A stretch of 64,000 nt of DNA, from the NCBI GenBank assembly GCA_963930775.1, contig OZ005706.1:5638546-5702545 (forward strand), given 5' to 3'. The notes under the pieces were generated by a model. It searched no databases. It was not told where the DNA came from and worked only from the letters and a program-made list of their open reading frames with translations. Made by a program: the position numbers and the translations under genes. The DNA is from Cliona cf. orientalis (lineage: Eukaryota > Porifera > Demospongiae > Clionaida > Clionaidae). This document shows, in pieces, positions 1 to 23,974 of the stretch (positions are counted from its first letter, which is position 1; every line of letters starts with the position of its first letter).

Positions 1-13725
<13,725 letters not shown>

Positions 13726-13760
13726 ATTGTATTATAGAGATACCGTATAATACTGTGTGT

Positions 13761-13766
13761 AATAAA
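13761..13766 (+). terminator. Candidate polyadenylation signal of the adhesion GPCR
   Basis: An AATAAA hexamer lies 36 bases after the stop codon at 13725. No other coding signal follows for several kilobases. Confidence 0.5.
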
Positions 13767-14007
13767 TTAATACAGAGTAAATTGTGTATGAATAATATTA
13801 TTGACTCTTGAATGCTGCTCAGCTGTTTATGAGATGCATATAATATACTTTAGATTTATAAGATCGGAGTTTTTGTTATTAATTCTATTATTTTTAATGA
13901 ATAAACTGACGATGGAATTTATTGCAGTAGTTACAAGAATAAGTGGGGAAGGGGGGAATAGTCTAAGAATTATTATTATAGATAACACAGAATTGTACAG
14001 TAGATAT

Positions 14008-14497
14008 AGCTTAGGGGCCTTGTCCAAAGTCCTCGTGGAAAAATTAACTTCATTATGACGTTAACATTTTACCCCCCTCTCTCTTAGCATCACAGCATTT
14101 CAGCATAGATTCAACACTGAAATTCGTTCTGATTCTACTCCATTTAGCTAACATGAAGCTATTCTACAGTACAAGTGTTAGCTAGATATATCTTCATGGA
14201 TTCATTGCATACCTGTGGCACTGCTTCTTTGACAATTTCTTGCTTGCCTGTACCTACGTGTACACTTTTAGCTACATAGTGCTTAACACATCTGTCACTA
14301 ATTAAAATGCAAATTTTGACATTGCAGGAGGCATATTCAACCACAAGAATGCATAATCACAGCTGAAGTCTGCTGACAATGCAGTTGTAAAACATCATGG
14401 ACCAAGACCCCTCCCCCCTGCCCCCCCCCCCCCCCCCCGCCCACGTCATAATCATGTCAATTTTTCCACAAGGACTTTGGACAAGCCCCTTAGAATA
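14008..14497. mobile_element. Noncoding MITE with internal poly-C tract
   Basis: The arm at 14010-14060 (GGGGCCTTGTCCAAAGTCCT, CGTGGAAAAATTAAC) recurs inverted at 14440-14494. The interior holds no open frame and a run of about 17 C within a 30-base C-rich tract at about 14408-14440. It lies just downstream of the adhesion GPCR gene. Confidence 0.7.
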
Positions 14498-14994
14498 GTA
14501 ATTTACTGCGTAATAATTACAATGCACTCACTGATAACCCAATATTATTGCAACTCCATATTCGGGATGCTTATACCCTTAGCTAGCTACAGTAACTGTC
14601 TTCGATTCAATCATACGTTTTGTGATCATCTTCAGACACATGTTTAGCTAACTAGCTAACATCTCCAGCAGCTTCCCCAGCGAGCTGCTCAGCTTCTCGA
14701 AGCATGGTCAGTCCTCATGCAGGGCTGAGCTCAAGGGCCCAACATTTCATCATCATGACTTGTGTAGCTACCTGTAGCTATCTAGCTATTTTTTGCCATA
14801 TGTATGATAGAAAGATGCATAGCTACTTGTGGTCATTAGATCTTTACATAAAAGTAGGAAAATTGCCATGATTCTATCATGGGAAGATTTTATGTGACTT
14901 GTCCCTTGGGTTAATCATGGGGAGATTTTACGTGACTTCTGCCATGATCTAGCTAATCATGGGAGGATTTTACGTCACATGTAAAATATGCAGC

Positions 14995-15116
14995 CCGCCT
15001 CCCTCCTCCCTCCCTCTCTCTCTCGTCCCTCTCCTTCTCTCTCTCTTCCTCCCTCTCTCTCTCCCACCCCCCCCCTCTCCCTCCCTCCGTCTCTGCCCAC
15101 CTGTCTGTCCTTGGTC
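14995..15116. repeat. Polypyrimidine (CT-rich) tract
   Basis: About 115 bases of almost pure C/T (CCCTCC, TCTCTC) on the + strand. No gene is seen in 14500-15330 apart from this low-complexity tract and scattered TAGCTA motifs. Confidence 0.85.
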
Positions 15117-15330
15117 AGACACTGACACAAATACATAGCTAGTCTCCTTTGAGCAGCTCTAGCTCATCATCTTTTTGAGGAGAGTAGGCAAATAACACTT
15201 TGTACAACTGTAAAGTAAAAATACACAACTTTGAAATTCCTGTACAGGAGGTACATATAAATAATAATGGCTATTATCCTTTGTGCATGAAGTGACATTA
15301 ATTGTTCTCAGTCACTATATCTGCATAGAA

Positions 15331-15476
15331 ACAGCTAAGATTCTCTGCAGACAACTAAATCGTTCAATAAATTTGGCAATGTTTCAACTAGATATTCTAG
15401 TCATCCTCAGGGCAAAAGAGCATCTAGTTAAAACATCGGCAAGTTTTACTGACAGCTAAGTTCAAGAGAATCTGTA
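15331..15476 (-). repeat. Repeat with hammerhead-ribozyme-like core, copy 1
   Basis: Read on the minus strand, CTGAGGA (15410-15404) is followed by a short hairpin (ACTAGA/TCTAGT) and then GAAAC (about 15385). This order resembles the CUGANGA, stem II, GAAA core of hammerhead ribozymes. Stem III and the cleavage triplet could not be assigned. The flanks form an imperfect inverted repeat (AGATTCTCT...AGAGAATCT). A related copy is at 45690-45850. Confidence 0.4.
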
Positions 15477-15733
15477 TTGTTTCAATTTTCTTGGTCTTTG
15501 TGTGCACTATAAAATTTCTTCCCATGTGCATAGAAGCCATGCCAGCCAATGGTCTCTGGAGTAGAGTCTCAGCTCCCACTTGGTGGGCGCCTGGGAATCG
15601 ACCTTTAACATGAAGCTGTCTACAATGAGGATCAACTATAACACCTGAAGGAGGAAGGGATGTATTATTATAATTACATTACATTGTAAGCTGCTTATAC
15701 ATAATCTCCAAATTGCAATTATAGGTAATGGTT

Positions 15734-15754
15734 CCCCCCCCCCCCCCCCCCCAT
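15734..15754. repeat. Poly-C run
   Basis: Roughly 18 consecutive C in an otherwise AT-rich intergenic stretch. Its length is likely polymorphic and prone to assembly error. Confidence 0.8.
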
Positions 15755-15879
15755 ACTGTAAATCGCTTACACAAGCTTGCCAATTATAATATCCCAATTA
15801 CATGTAAGGGTCCCCCCTTACATTGTAAGCCGTTTACACCAGCTTGCGGTAATACCAACAATTACATTGACATGTACGG

Positions 15880-16335
15880 AGAATGCACAAGACACAGAGA
15901 ATGCACAAGATACTGGGAATGCAGAAGACACGGAGAATGCACAAGATACAGAGAATGCACAAGACACAGACAGAGAATGTACAGAATGATACAGAGAATG
16001 CACAAGATGCAAAGAATGCACAAGACACAGACAGAGAATATACAAGATACAGAGAATTCACACTGAGACACATGCAGAGAATGCACAAGATATACTGGGA
16101 ATGCAGAAAACACAGAGAGTGCACAAAATACAAAGAATGTACAAGACACAGACAGAGAATGTACAAGATACAGAGAATGCACAAGATACAAATTTAAGGA
16201 CACGGAGAATGCACAAGATACAGAGAATACATACATAATTTAAAAATTTTATGCACAAGATACATAAGATATGGGAGAATGCACCAGACACAGAGAATGT
16301 ACATAAGATACACAGAATACATAATTATAAGATAT
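15880..16335. repeat. 18-bp minisatellite (ACAGAGAATGCACAAGAT-like unit)
   Basis: About two dozen imperfect units built from GAGAATGCACAAGA(T/C)ACA with small insertions. Because the unit is a multiple of three, every frame stays open, giving spurious Cys-rich minus-strand and Asn/Glu/Arg-rich plus-strand peptides. I treat none of these as genes. Confidence 0.9.
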
Positions 16336-16379
16336 GGAGTAAATATAAAATAAAAATTGAGCAGTAGCTATGTTGTGTG

Positions 16380-17505
16380 GCATATATAATGTTAGCTTAT
16401 TTTGTGTCAAAATAATGATTATACTCAATGTGACCTGCAAACAACAATGTAACCTCCTAATTTCAGTTTTTACTGAATGTGAAAATTTGTGCAAATTTTG
16501 ATGCAATGTGGCCTCCAAATATGAATGTAATCTACAAACATAAGCTTAGAATGCATGCAGCATTTTGGGCCGTCTCTGTTGTGAAGTTCACTGCAAACTT
16601 TTTTTAAGTTTGAGTTGACATTTAGCAAACTTCAATGATATTTCCTGTAAACTTCAATGCCTCTCAATGACATGTGAACTTTATGTAATTAAAACATCAA
16701 TGTGAAGTTCCATGCAAACTCTTATGTGAACTTTCATGCGAACTTTATGGTGATATTTCATATAAAATTAAGTGAAGTTTTAACTTTCATGTGAACTTAG
16801 CTAAAATTAATTGTCAGCATGCTTGGCTTATTTCATTTTCATTATGTTTTCTGTAATGCATGTAGCTAGAAGCAATTAATCCTCAGACAACAGGAAGATG
16901 GTGTGTTCATGCTAAGGACAAAAGTGTCTGTTTCCAGATAGCTAGTTTCGATACCATGGTTTGCATTACCACTTCAGCGGCTCTAGGCACTACTAACACC
17001 AGACCACACCCCCTCCTGCTGTCGTCCAAGCAAACAATGTTGATTATTACTTCACAGTTAGCTAAGTTTGTGTGCAAGTTAACATTTTTGCACAAAGTAT
17101 CAATATCAGTGATATAGTATTATAGTAAACTTTGCATGAAAGAGTTTGCATAGAACTTCACATTGATGTTTGCATCAAAATTTACAAAATCATTGAAATA
17201 AGTTGCTAAGTGTGCATTTATGTCAACTCAAATTTTGGAAATTTGCATCAGTGAACTTCATGATTAAACTGTAGCAGAAACTGCCCAAAATGCATTCAAA
17301 GCTCATGTTCGCAGGTTACATTCATGTTTGGAGTTCACATTGCATCCAAATTTGCACAAAATTAATTTTCATTTTGAAAACTGAAGTTAGAAGGTTACAT
17401 TGTTGTTTATAGGTCACATTGAGTATCATTATTTTGACACATGCAAAATAAGCTTCCTAGAATATCATTATTTTGACACAAAATAAACTTCATGGTTACA
17501 GTATT
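16380..17505. mobile_element. 1.1-kb foldback element, noncoding
   Basis: The left arm 16380-16570 (TTAGCTTATTTTGTGTCAAA, then GTGACCTGCAAACAAC, ending CATTTTGGGC) reappears inverted at 17280-17500 (GCCCAAAATGCATTC ... TTTGACACAAAATAAAC). The interior also pairs loosely (TTTGAGTTGACAT at ~16607 with ATGTCAACTCAAA at ~17220) and is rich in AACTTCA/TGAAGTT motifs. No protein-coding frame is convincing. Confidence 0.7.
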
Positions 17506-17572
17506 GTTATTTTTATATGAATATTCAACTTTCACTTTCTAGATACAACTTACATAAGCTCACTACCTTCTT

Positions 17573-17835
17573 TCTTGCCAGCGAAGCAACAGGTGAATTC
17601 TAGCTCGTGTCTCTGTAATTAGCTAACGCAATCTGTGTCTCAGTGAAGTTCTTTCGCATTCAGTGACCTCTTAGATTGTCTACATCCTTTTACCATATCA
17701 CGCCAGTATTGATGATCTGTACGCTAGCCGCAGTGGAGTGGAGTGATAGCGAGAGATAAATTAAACATCCACCATCTTGTTCTTCCTAGAGTTAGCTACA
17801 AGTGTCATTGATCTGCTGGTGGGTCTATCTGTCGT
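17573..17835 (+). promoter_or_regulatory. Conserved 5' region of the death-domain/ankyrin array, copy A
   Basis: A block running TTCTTTCTTGCCAGCGAAGC ... CGCTAGCCGC.GTGGAGTGG ... CATCCACCATCTTGTTCTTC is conserved in front of copies A, B (20288-20500), D (38108-38930) and E (46433-46700). The CC(A/G)CCAT.TTGTT core resembles animal YY1-type initiator motifs; that reading is inference. Relative to E, copy A carries three 4-base AGCT insertions here (about 17604, 17622 and 17797). Confidence 0.45.
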
Positions 17836-19192
17836 CCAGGCTCCGCCCAACTTTCTCCTTGTCCAATCAGATTGTCATCTGATCATGTGGAAAGAGACAC
17901 AGAGAGGTTAAAGGTGACAACAAGTGATATCCAAGAGTCTAAAGGTTAGCTACAATAACAGCATTAATCCAGCAATTAATTTCATCCATGTGTATACCGC
18001 CATTTTACAGATAGCGGTAATGCTACAAGATCGCCTGATGCTGGTACACAGCCTGCTGATAGTGGAGGGGCTACAGTGGAACACCAAGGTACATCTTTTT
18101 TGTGTGAACTTTCGGCCGACAGTGATGGTGTATTATGATGTGTAGCTGGTGCAATGAGTGATGGAGCACATCAAACTGAAGAGATGTCCAATCCTATGGC
18201 AACCGCCACCTCTCAGTCCAAAGGTTAGCCATAATACTATCATTCAGTATTCTTTGTTCAGTTGTTGAGTATAGTGTCTGTACAAAATTTAATATCAGAG
18301 TCTCCTGATGCAACTCCAACTGCTGGCAGTAGGTTTCCCATTCTCAGTCCTGACAAACTGTGCAAGGAAGAAAAGGAGCAGCTTCACCAAAAGCTATACA
18401 CCGACTCGGAGGAGCTGATGTACAAGTTTCAAGAGATCTTTGCTGCCATGAGAGACTCACTGAAGAGTAGACTCATCTCCATCGCAGAAATATCCAGCCA
18501 CTTGGACATACTCGGCCCAATAAAACCGACCTACCACGATTCCGGCCTGCCTCCATTACACCACCAGCTACCAGGACTAGCTGACGCTAAGACTGTCGAT
18601 GCTGTCATGTCCGTCGTCAAGGACAACTGTTCGTTCTTCAATTATCGTATGCTGGAGCACCTGGTGAACAAACTAGGAACAGAGCAAGACAAAGAGAGGC
18701 TAGCCAGGTACAAGGAGGACTTTGCTAAGTACGGTGAGCGCCGCGTATTTGAGTGTCCTCCAAAAGTTGGTGAAATGAGGGAAGAGGGCTACGCCAACAT
18801 GATTGTGATACTGGATGATGCTTTTGATAATTGTAGCACAAACCATATCCATAGCTTCATTGGCAATTTGCAGAAGACGCTAAATATAACACATCTGAAG
18901 CTTTGTCGCATTAATCTCGGAAGCATCAAGCTGATCTTTCAAATCCCTCTTTCTGTCCAGCAAGCCATCTTTCCTCTCTCCAGTGAGCAGGAAGCAGAGT
19001 TATCCAGTCTAGGTGTTGTACAGCTCTCCTGTGGGGACTACCAGTTCACTCCACAACAGACTGAGGTAAAGTTAACAGATCCAAGTGGATGGATTTGTTG
19101 AGTAGCTCCATTTTCTGTGTTTCCTAGGAAGTGGTAGAGGAGCCAGTGACTGATGGAGACTCAGATGTCCACAGCAACAACACATGTGAGTT
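17836..19192 (+). pseudogene. Array copy A: middle domain only, 2A, death domain and ankyrins lost
   Basis: Exons corresponding to copy D are 17888-17943 (partly deleted), 18011-18090, 18150-18225 (an extra exon), 18296-19063 (complete middle domain, 256 codons open) and 19127-19184 (linker). The exons for the leader-2A, the second exon and the death domain are missing: sequence jumps from the promoter-proximal CAGATCA of copy D (38962) to GGATCATGTGG (40664) across a shared GATCA. The linker-2 and ankyrin exons are also absent. The middle domain remains intact, but I see no good start codon or 3' end. Confidence 0.7.
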
Positions 19193-19374
19193 ACTTGTCA
19201 CTAGGTGTAATAGTACTAGATGTACAAACCATTGTTTGGAGCATACCCTTGACAGTGGAGCCTGAGTGAGCCTAAAATAATTATTATTAATGATGCATCC
19301 ATACATCCAGCATGCAACATATGTACAGTGTTGATAAACATAGGGTTATTACCTATTGCCTGGTGAAGGCAAAG

Positions 19375-19643
19375 ATGTTAACAGGCATGAGAGGAAAGAA
19401 GTGCTGATCCTGGAAAAAATTCCAGGATCCAGCCGAGATTCGAACTCGGGACCTTCTGATTACTAGCTAGTCAGACACTCTTACCACTGAGCTACTGGAC
19501 CCAGATGGCAGCAGAGTGTAGGATGATGGTATTTCCCTAGGACCTCATTCGAATCAAGGCTACACTTCTCTCCTCCCTAGGTGGTGATCCTGTGGAATTT
19601 TTCCAGGATCAGCACTTCTTTCCTCTCATGCCTGTTAACATAT
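19375..19643. mobile_element. Foldback MITE carrying a tRNA-like sequence
   Basis: The arm ATGTTAACAGGCATGAGAGG (19374) continues AAAGAAGTGCTGATCCTGG and recurs inverted at about 19603-19642. The ends contain TTAA (piggyBac-like target, inferred). The tRNA-like segment lies inside, at 19426-19501 on the minus strand. Confidence 0.75.
19426..19501 (-). tRNA. tRNA-Thr(AGT)-like sequence, probable pseudogene
   Basis: On the minus strand: a 7-bp acceptor (GGTCCAG/CTGGATC, one G-U), D arm GCTCAGTGGTAAGAGT, anticodon stem TCTGA/TCAGA, T arm CCGAG-TTCGAAT-CTCGG. The A and B boxes are recognisable. The anticodon loop is 11 bases (CTAGCTAGTAA) instead of 7. Removing one AGCT gives CTAGTAA with anticodon AGT (Thr) and a 72-base molecule. 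The extra bases lie 5' of the anticodon, not at the usual intron site, so the molecule is probably non-functional. It lies within a foldback element. Confidence 0.6.
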
Positions 19644-20048
19644 GTACAGTGTATGGTGGTACAATCATCAAAATAGTGTGACTCTACAGATATATGCAAA
19701 ATAGTCTTTTGCGTATTCAAATGCCCCATACCACTCTAATTTATGTTAGTTTTATGCTGGACTTTATGGGTGGACGTGTCAGAGAAACTAAATTTTGCTT
19801 GGTATATTAAACTTGGAGCTCAAGTCTGCATGCACCAGTACTCGGCTGATCTTTTTTTCACATCCGCTATTGTGGCCACTCCTCAGGCCAGTTAAGGACT
19901 GGGACCAGCTAAATTTTACTGTTTTTACCATGTCTTGTAAGCATAGTTACAGCAAAATGAAAAGTAATGAAGTAATGTGACAGTTATCCCAGGTTCTTCA
20001 ACCTTTGATGACACCTCTTTTAGCCCCGCCCATCAAACCGCAACGGCC

Positions 20049-20175
20049 ACACCTCCATTTTCGTGGAAGCAAACTCCCTCGGCACCACACTAGCCACTCA
20101 AAGAGCCCGTTCTCGATCCTCAGCTTGATGCTTGGGTCCTGGAGACCTTGGACCAAGGAGATGGAGAGTTGAAGT
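20049..20175 (-). pseudogene. UBASH3-like phosphatase fragment (unit A)
   Basis: The minus strand encodes DPSIKLRIENGLFEWLVW, aligning to the middle of the UBASH3 histidine-phosphatase domain, then runs into unrelated sequence at about 20049. The upstream edge ends at the same CCAAG junction as fragments C and D, so they share one founding breakpoint. No catalytic His motif is present. Confidence 0.7.
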
Positions 20176-20287
20176 CGGGACACCTAAAGATGTGCTGAAT
20201 CAGCATAACGAGCCCCACCCACTTTAGGAGACAAGATGAGCCACTCCCACTTTAGGTTTACAGATCTCAGTAATCTCATCACTAGAA

Positions 20288-20500
20288 TTTCTTTCTTGCC
20301 AGTGAAGCAAACAAGTGAATTTTCGTGCCTCTGTAATCGACGCAATTCACGTCTCAGTGAAGTTGTTTCGCGTTGACCTCTTAGATTGTCTACATCCTTT
20401 TACCATTTCACAGCAAGTAAGTCAGTATTGTAGTCTCGTTACCCAGCCCCCTGCATGCACGCTAGCCGCGGTGGAGTGGGGTGATAGTGAGAGATCAACA
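20288..20500 (+). promoter_or_regulatory. Conserved 5' region of the array, copy B
   Basis: The same block as at 17573-17835 and 46433-46700 (TTTCTTGCCAGTGAAGCAAA ... CTTAGATTGTCTACATCC ... GCTAGCCGCGGTGGAGTGG). A half-element (TAGTCTCGTTACCCAGCCCC, ~20430) replaces a few bases. After 20500 the sequence leaves the unit; the leader, 2A, death-domain and middle exons are absent from this copy. Confidence 0.4.
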
Positions 20501-20835
20501 TGGATCAGCTTGGCGGTGAACTTCTCAGCCATGGATGAGCTAAATAGCCATAGTAGTAGTTTCTTACTTTGATTTATAACATTTTTGTCGTTTGCAATTT
20601 TTTAAAATGATTGTTTGGCAGAGAGAGGTGAAAATCAACAAAAGTGCCACTCCCACTTTCTGTTTAAAGCCTTCTTTTGAGAAACTGGAGGGGTAAGTTA
20701 GAAATTGCAAACGATAGATCTTTAGATATTACTTACATAAGTACTATGAGCGACAGAACTCGTCGAACCATCTTGTTCCAACACCCCGCTTAGCACAGTC
20801 TACGTATTCTCATAATATTATACTAGTCTCGCGCG

Positions 20836-21328
20836 CCATGGCCGGAAATTTTCGAGGGAGCCAATTTTCGCGGTTTTCGCGGTTGACTGGCGATCCACGA
20901 AAATTAAATCCGCGAAATAAAAGGCCTAAACGCACGCGCGATAACAGGGGGCGTGGCCATCGTGGTGCATGCCGCTTCTCAGCTGGATTGATCTAACAGC
21001 TGGTTTACTTCACACCAGTTCATTATTGTTGAGCTTCTTCTGCATAAGTGTCTCTAGCCTCGATCATATGCTACTCTCGTGCCATTTCTCGATCTCTGCT
21101 AAGTACAAGGACGATCGATCGATCGCTTGCTGCTTTTTTTTTCGGCCGGTTCCAACAAGCCGCGGCGCGCGCAGTATTAGAGCTAGAGGTTCTAGGTGGA
21201 GCCGGACGGATATTGTGGGTGGAGCAACCCTGGAACCTCCATCCGCGAAAATTAGATCGCGAAATCTTTGAAGATGGGCCTTCCGCGAAAATTGGATCCC
21301 TCGAAAATTTCCGGCCATACGGTATACT
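20836..21328. mobile_element. GC-rich MITE with GGCCGGAAATTTTCGAGGG ends
   Basis: The arm GGCCGGAAATTTTCGAGGGA (20840) plus CCAATTTTCGCGG recurs inverted at 21275-21318. Open frames here (for example 21048-21350) are by-products of the repeat. Fragments of the arm recur near 40190. Confidence 0.7.
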
Positions 21329-21929
21329 TCACTACCCGGGTGTATGTTAGGTCACATGACTTGTCAGTCAGAATCGCCATTCAGAACGTGTCCTACTAGT
21401 TGTACATGGATGAATCATTGATAAAGTCAAAGGATTATCACGTATGTACTGGATTTTCGGTGTAAAATTCATCGATCTGGGAGATAGCTGTGCGCCGGGT
21501 GGGCGGGGACCCTGCTATGAATATCATTATCGCGCGGGTCAAAGACCAGAGACTCTGACTTCGCTGTTCACGCTAGTCCATCGATCGGAGCAGGGCCAGG
21601 TATAGCGCTTTTTCGAAAACTCTAGGATGGTGAGTCGTCAGACAAGGTTTTGTCTTGGAGGGCCGCCATTAAGCGAGTCACGTGGCAGCTGAGCAGTAAG
21701 TTTTCATGTTCGCTTTCTGTTCGTGTATTAACTCGATAGAGTTCAAACGCTATACCTGGCCCTGTAGAGGCTCGTAAGCGTTTGTACATCATTACATAGA
21801 GGCTGTTTACCCTGGCAAAAACTGACGCAGGAAATTGCAAAACTTACCCGCGCTTGCAGACAGACAGTGGCAGGTTTGCTTTTCGTTTTTGTGGACCATG
21901 GGGCAGGCATCAGGAGAGCTACTTACCTG

Positions 21930-22320
21930 TAGCCTCGTTCCCAGGCTCTCCCCCTCCTCTTTATTTTATACGCGCGATTTTATTTACGTGAAATTATTGC
22001 ACGGTGCAGAGAGAAGGGAGGGGGAGAGCCTGGGAGGCTTTGATCACGTGCGGACACTGATGACGCGTTCAGTGTCCATTGTGCCCACGTATGAGAGTCC
22101 AAAAGAACGAGAAAGAAGCCCGGATCAGCGTGCTAGTAGGCTTTTTGGAGTGCTCTACAGATGGCTCGATCGATGGACAAGACTGCCAGCCAACTTTTTG
22201 ATGTCTCGCGCTCTTGAATCTCATACAGTGCCAGTGAGTTGGCTGCCATGATCCAATGATGATCGTTCTCAGAGATTCAAGAGCGCGAGGCGTCAAAAAG
22301 TTGGCTGGCAGTCTTGTCTG
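21930..22320. repeat. Two short foldbacks in unit B
   Basis: AGCCTCGTTCCCAGGCTCTC (21932) pairs with GAGAGCCTGGGAGGCT (22023). Separately, GACAAGACTGCCAGCCAACT (22179) pairs with the inverted copy ending at 22319. Both are noncoding; 20580-22690 otherwise holds no gene I can support. Confidence 0.6.
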
Positions 22321-22446
22321 AAACTGAAATAATATAACTGTCTCATTTATTATTCATGTGAACTTTGACCATGCGTGGGCGGAACACTATCCCGTAACCT
22401 TAACGCGCCTGAGTCAGGCATAGATATTATAGACTACATATGACTA

Positions 22447-22693
22447 TACCGTATATATAGCCAGAAAATTTGGCAGTGAATTAAATTTGGCAATGAATTA
22501 AATTTGGCAGTTTGGCGGTCTATATTACAACCGCCAAATTAAAATCCGCCAAAATTTCCAACTCGCATATAATAGCTACGTATGGCGATCCCGTACCGAA
22601 CCGCCAAATTTAAATCCGCCAATATTTTTGTAATAGCGATTTTGGACTCAACCGCCAAATTTAATTCCCGCCAATATTTCCGGCTATACGGTA
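22447..22693. mobile_element. MITE, TACCGTATAGCC family, copy 2
   Basis: TIRs TACCGTATATATAGCC and GGCTATACGGTA with internal AAATTTGGC arms, matching 9203-9437 and 30643-30858. It directly abuts the linker exon of array copy B and supplies the sequence upstream of its splice acceptor. Confidence 0.75.
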
Positions 22694-23930
22694 GGTAATT
22701 CTGAGTTGTCATCAATGGCTGCTGGACTGGCTGTGGGCAAACCTGGGGATACTGCCTCCATCAGTGCTGACTCAGCACTAGGGAGGAGCAGTGTTATCAC
22801 TGGCACTACAGCCGGAGTGACACAGTTCAGTGAGGTGAGTCAGATCACTGACTGCTACTGCATGGTCTGGGCTGTTCTAATGTCCCATATTCGATTCCCA
22901 GGATCTGGTGGACAGAGAATTAGGTGATCTTGGAATGGGAATGGGACATGGTATAGCTGGTGCATCAACTAAAAATGAACTATTTCAAATATCAGCCAGG
23001 GGAGACTTGAAGAAAGTAAAAGAACTTATTGAGGAGAAGCAATTTGATCCACTACAGAAAAAAGGAAAGTTTGGAGCGAATGCTCTTCACTACTCAGCTC
23101 GATATGGACAGCTTGGAGTGCTGAGATATATCATCGAAGAGAGGGGATGTAGTCCAGCAAGTCAAGACAATCGAGCATGGACACCTCTTCATTATGCAGC
23201 TCTTGGTAAACATCTTGATATAGTCCACTACCTGGTTGCCGAGCAACAGATGGATCCACTGTGTTGTGATGACACTGGCACTACTCCACTACATACTGCT
23301 TCTGAGGGTGGGGACATTAATGTCGTGAGATATCTAGTGAATGAACTAAGCAAGTTTCTTCCACTCAAGGATATAGTCACTAGTAGAGGCAAAGATGGAG
23401 CAGCTCCTCTCCATCTCGCTGCTTTGTATGGACATTTAGAAATAGTAAAGTTCTTTGATGCTAATTTGAACTGTGATCCTAATATTGCTCTACCTGTTGA
23501 GTACCATGCAGGGTAGGACTACTGGACTTGGAGGTAGAATTGCTCTTCATGATGCTGCCCAACGAGGACATCTGCATGTCATCAAATACTTAGTAGAACA
23601 GTGTAACTGTAATCCATCACACTTGGACAGTGAGAGAGTAACACCGCTGCACCTCGCAGCTAAGTGTGGTCATCTTGAGGTATTACGGTACCTCACCCTG
23701 GAGCACTGCGGCACTGTGACCCACTATGTATGACCAAGAATAACAACACACCTCTTCATGATGCTGCCAGACGTGGCCACCTTCAACTTGTTAGGTTCTT
23801 CATTGAAGTGCTCCACTGTCCTCCTGATGTTAGAGGACAGCTAAACACGACACCACTGGAACAAGCACGTAGCCGAGGTCACCGCCATGTTGTACGATAT
23901 TTAGAATCCAGTCATCCTAAACTTCAGTAA
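22694..23930 (+). pseudogene. Array copy B: linker plus ankyrin repeats with two frame breaks
   Basis: Linker exon 22694-22833 (GLAVGKPGDTASISADSALG) is followed by ankyrin exon 22902-23930, aligning throughout with copies C and D. A 4-base insertion at about 23507 (ACCATGCAGGG versus ACCAGGG) creates an in-frame TAG. A 5-base excess at about 23705 restores the original frame. Nine ankyrin units are recognisable (TPLHYAALGKH, TPLHLAAKCGH and so on). No leader, 2A, death domain or middle domain precedes it. Confidence 0.75.
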
Positions 23931-23974
23931 ATTTTAATTTGTGTTCATCACTGCGTGTACATCTGTGGTATATG

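Noticed and set aside
15818-16291. Overlapping Cys-rich minus-strand frames (CILCIL-type)
   Set aside because: They are the 18-bp minisatellite read in frames that happen to lack stops; no start context, splice sites or conserved domain.
15880-16335. CRISPR-like appearance of short repeats
   Set aside because: Units are contiguous without unique spacers, and the context is a metazoan genome.
21048-21350. 100-codon frames around 21.0-21.3 kb
   Set aside because: They lie within the arms of a GC-rich MITE and show no domain.
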